Source: an uncultured Clostridia bacterium
GTDB lineage: Bacteria > Bacillota > Clostridia > Oscillospirales > CAG-272
Assembly: GCA_947304475.1 (NCBI GenBank)
Contig: CAMZBE010000072.1
Location: 1 to 7,070 of the forward strand
Direction: 5' to 3'
DNA length: 7,070 bases
In this document: piece by piece, positions 5,232-7,070 of the stretch
Position numbering within the stretch: the stretch's first letter is position 1
Layout: the number at the start of each line of letters is the position of its first letter
Translations under genes and position numbers: made by a program
The notes under the pieces: model-generated
The model's input: only the letters and a program-made list of their open reading frames with translations
Databases searched by the model: none
What the model was told of the DNA's origin: nothing

Positions 5232-6483
5232 AACCTTTTCGATCGACCATACCCGTAAGCGGGGCGGACAGACGCGATATTCTGTCCGCCCCTTTTATCA
5301 ATGCCGCGAGGTTCAGAACGGCGAGGACGCCGAGAAAAAGGTCGGAAAGGAAGAAGAGGAGTCCGCGCGGAATAAACGCGCCGGTGAACAGAAAAACGGC
5401 GAGCAGGAAAGGGAAGGCGTTCGCGCTCCCGCCGAGGGCTTCGAGCGCGGTTTTTCCGTAAAAGCAGTAAGTAACGGCGGTCGCGAAGGCGAAGAGAAAG
5501 ACCGCCGCGGAGAGCAGGATGCCGGCGAATCTCCCGTACGCGTCGCCGAACGCCGAAAGGAGCGGGGCAACCCCGTCCCCGCCGTATCCGGCACACAGGA
5601 CGGCGAGCCCGGTCAGCGTGCAGAGCAGCAGGGTGTCGGTCGCCACCTCGACGATCCCGAACACCCCCTGTCGGAGCGGATCGAGCGTTCGGGTTTCCGC
5701 GTGCGCCAGCGACGCCGTTCCGCAGCCGCCCTCGTTTGAGAGAAGACCGCGCCGGAACCCGACCGAAGCACGCGAGAGCAGCACCCAGATCCCGCCCCCC
5801 GCCGCGGCGCGCAGCGAGAAGGCGTCGCGGAACACCGCCCCAATCACGCCGGGAAGCCGCGTGCGGAAAACGGCGATCACCCCGATGCAGGAGAGGGCGA
5901 AGAGCAGCGTGACGAAGGGGATCACCCGGCTCGAAACGGCGCGGATCCGCCGGGCTCCCCCGGCCGTTGCCCAGACGACCGGAATCGCGAGCAGCGCACC
6001 CGTGACCGGGAGCGGGACCGAGAGGGCGACCTTCGCCGCTTCCGCCGCCGCGGCGCTCTGCAGTCCCCCGCCGAGCGTCAGCGAGAGAAAAAGGAGCGAG
6101 AACGGGAAAAGGAACTTCGTGATCCGCCCGGACAGATAGCGGGGAAGCCCCGGCGGGGCGGCGGTATCGAGCGCCAGCACCACCTCTGCAAAATGCAGCC
6201 CCATCGAGAGAACGGCGGAGTACCACATCCAGAAGAGCGCGCCCGGTCCCCCAACCGAGAGGGCGGAGGTGACGCCGGTGACGTTTCCTACGCCGAGCGT
6301 TCCGCCGAGCGCCACGGCAAGCGAGGAGAGCGCGTCGCGCCTCTCTCCCTTCCCGCCGAGCCGGCGCAGGGTTTTCAGCGGGTGCAGAAGGTAAAACCCC
6401 CGCAGCCGGAAGAGAAAAAAGAGACCGGATACGAAGAGCAGGAAGGGGACGGTCCCCCCGAAAACCGCGCCGGGCGTCAGCAT
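5113..6483 (-). CDS. Alanine/glycine:cation symporter, AGCS family, with an extended C-terminal frame
   Basis: AGCS proteins import alanine or glycine with Na+ (or H+) through the cytoplasmic membrane. Diagnostic sequences are GGTLGVGNVTGVTSALSVGG (60-79), then GALFWMW and HFAE up to about residue 100, and GFRRGLLSNEGGCGTASLAHA (242-262), the counterpart of the family's GFKRGLFSNEAG motif. Several hydrophobic membrane segments span about residues 8-396. The ATG at 6483 has GGAAGGGGGG a few nt upstream; the frame is open further upstream but without family sequence. The last membrane segment (LFLGVLAVLNLAALI) ends near residue 396, at about 5296. The frame then continues 60 Ser/Arg-rich residues through the hom terminator and 119 bp antisense into hom. 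TGA TAA sit in another frame at 5300-5295, just where the protein should end, so a small indel or loss of stop is likely. The core of about 396 residues is short for the family (about 440-480). Confidence 0.87.
   Translation of the reverse strand: MLTPGAVFGGTVPFLLFVSGLFFLFRLRGFYLLHPLKTLRRLGGKGERRDALSSLAVALGGTLGVGNVTGVTSALSVGGPGALFWMWYSAVLSMGLHFAEVVLALDTAAPPGLPRYLSGRITKFLFPFSLLFLSLTLGGGLQSAAAAEAAKVALSVPLPVTGALLAIPVVWATAGGARRIRAVSSRVIPFVTLLFALSCIGVIAVFRTRLPGVIGAVFRDAFSLRAAAGGGIWVLLSRASVGFRRGLLSNEGGCGTASLAHAETRTLDPLRQGVFGIVEVATDTLLLCTLTGLAVLCAGYGGDGVAPLLSAFGDAYGRFAGILLSAAVFLFAFATAVTYCFYGKTALEALGGSANAFPFLLAVFLFTGAFIPRGLLFFLSDLFLGVLAVLNLAALIKGADRISRLSAPLTGMVDRKGFTPRAVRRSRTPGSSRATDRPRPSAGRSRRHTRSRSSGE
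5261..5296 (+). terminator. Intrinsic terminator of hom
   Basis: GGGGCGGACAGA (5261-5272) and TCTGTCCGCCCC (5281-5292) form a perfect 12-bp stem with an 8-nt loop, followed by TTTT. It begins 29 nt after the hom stop. On the minus strand no T run follows the stem, so it serves hom rather than the convergent symporter gene. Confidence 0.88.
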
Positions 6484-6572
6484 ACCGATCCCCCCTTCCG
6501 TTCGCATCAGTTTATGCCGGGGACGCGTCGCTCTATGCCGTCGTCGGACCGACCGAAAAACGCGAAAAGCAA

Positions 6573-6601
6573 TTGACAATGAACGAGAGTTATGATATAA
6601 T
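6573..6601 (+). promoter_or_regulatory. Consensus sigma-70 promoter of the AMP-binding ligase gene
   Basis: TTGACA (6573-6578), a 17-nt spacer and TATAAT (6596-6601) are a perfect consensus, with an extended -10 TG at 6593-6594. Transcription would start near 6608, giving a leader of about 57 nt. The region between this promoter and the divergent symporter gene (6484-6572) shows no confident minus-strand promoter. Confidence 0.88.
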
Positions 6602-6621
6602 ACGAAAGTGGGTGCGTCCCC

Positions 6622-6639
6622 TCTCCCGCAAGCGGGAGA
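6622..6639 (+). promoter_or_regulatory. Leader hairpin upstream of the ligase gene
   Basis: TCTCCCGC (6622-6629) and GCGGGAGA (6632-6639) are perfectly complementary; with a 4-nt loop the stem has 7 bp. It lies in the predicted 5' leader, 14 nt before the GGAGGAG ribosome site (6654-6660). A TTTT run follows but only after ACTGC, so termination or attenuation here is possible but weakly supported. Confidence 0.4.
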
Positions 6640-6664
6640 ACTGCTTTTCCACCGGAGGAGTTTC

Positions 6665-7070
6665 ATGAACATTCTCAAAGTACTCAATTTCACCAACAAG
6701 AGATCGGCTGCCGCCGGGCGTCCGATCCCCGGTAAGGCGAAAACCGAGCGCCATTACACCCCTGCGCACACCGCGCCGGATTTCTGCCGCACGATTGAAC
6801 AGCACGGCGACAAGATCGCCTATGAATATTTCGTCTCGGCAACCGAGACCGCCACCATGACCTACGCCGAGTTCGGGGGAATGGTACGGCGTTTCTCGGC
6901 GGGGCTTGAAAAGATCGGGATGTCCCACGGGCGCGTCGCCGTGATCGGCGAGACCTCGCCCCGTTGGGTTGCCGCCTACCTTGCCGTGATGGCGCAGGGC
7001 GGCGTCGTGGTCCCGATGGACCGCGAACTTGCCCCGAACGAGATCTCGGCGTTCCTTAAGGGCATCAGTT
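6665..7070 (+). CDS. AMP-dependent acyl-CoA synthetase/ligase, N-terminal part only
   Basis: The gene runs off the right end; 135 residues are visible. After about 30 variable residues the frame shows YTPAHTAPDFC, then MTYAEFGGMVRRFSAGLEKIG and RVAVIGETSPRWVAAYLAVMAQGGVVVPMDRELAPNEI. This is the N-terminal pattern of the ANL (AMP-binding) superfamily, closest in style to long-chain fatty acid:CoA ligases. These enzymes activate a carboxylate with ATP to an acyl-AMP and then transfer it to CoA or another thiol. The phosphate-binding loop and the adenylate motifs lie outside the window, so substrate and completeness cannot be judged. No signal peptide or membrane segment is seen. The ATG has GGAGGAG 4 nt upstream (6654-6660), a near-perfect ribosome site. 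It is divergent from the symporter gene and has its own strong promoter. Confidence 0.87.
   Translation, partial: MNILKVLNFTNKRSAAAGRPIPGKAKTERHYTPAHTAPDFCRTIEQHGDKIAYEYFVSATETATMTYAEFGGMVRRFSAGLEKIGMSHGRVAVIGETSPRWVAAYLAVMAQGGVVVPMDRELAPNEISAFLKGIS

Noticed and set aside
5177..6226. A second long minus-strand frame over the symporter.
   Set aside because: It is Arg/Pro-rich with no membrane segments; the adjacent frame has the AGCS signature motifs and a good start site.
1..7070. CRISPR array, tRNA, insertion sequence or phage element.
   Set aside because: No regularly spaced repeats, cloverleaf-like sequence, transposase motif or long terminal inverted repeats were seen on either strand.

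Overview
This is a GC-rich bacterial window. Shine-Dalgarno sites are strong (AGGGGG, GGAGGAG) and the sigma-70 type promoters are close to consensus. Together with the protein repertoire (a SpoIIQ-like M23 protein, a short clostridial-looking homoserine dehydrogenase, an AGCS alanine carrier), this suggests a high-GC member of the Bacillota, probably an uncultured Clostridia/Oscillospirales-type organism. No rRNA or other taxonomic marker is present, so this placement is an inference. It looks like ordinary chromosome: no mobile element, CRISPR array, tRNA or phage gene was seen.

Region 1 (1 to about 3006, minus strand) is one transcription unit. It starts at a perfect TTGACA-N17-TATAAT promoter (2978-3006), followed by tldD, pmbA/tldE and the first 68 codons of a cytoplasmic polysaccharide-deacetylase-like protein. 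The genes are 18 and 21 nt apart, each with its own ribosome binding site. TldD and PmbA form a peptidase pair. tldD is split by a one-base frameshift near 2482-2484; restoring one base gives a normal 461-residue protein. This is either a sequencing/assembly error or a recent mutation.

Region 2 (about 3007 to 5296, plus strand) holds a membrane-anchored M23/LytM-domain protein (3116-3823) resembling SpoIIQ-type proteins, with a strong GC hairpin after it. Next is homoserine dehydrogenase (hom, 3999-5231) with its own extended -10 promoter, an inverted repeat around that promoter, a small leader hairpin and a 12-bp intrinsic terminator.

Region 3 (5113-6483, minus strand) is an AGCS-family alanine/glycine:cation symporter convergent with hom. 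Its reading frame has no stop at the expected end, so it runs through the hom terminator and 119 bp into hom antisense. Region 4 (6573 to the end, plus strand) is a perfect consensus promoter, a leader hairpin and the first 135 codons of an AMP-dependent acyl-CoA synthetase/ligase, divergent from the symporter.

No clearly new multi-gene system is visible. The points most worth checking are the tldD frameshift, the missing stop of the symporter gene, the altered catalytic motif of the M23 protein, and the DNA elements around the hom promoter.
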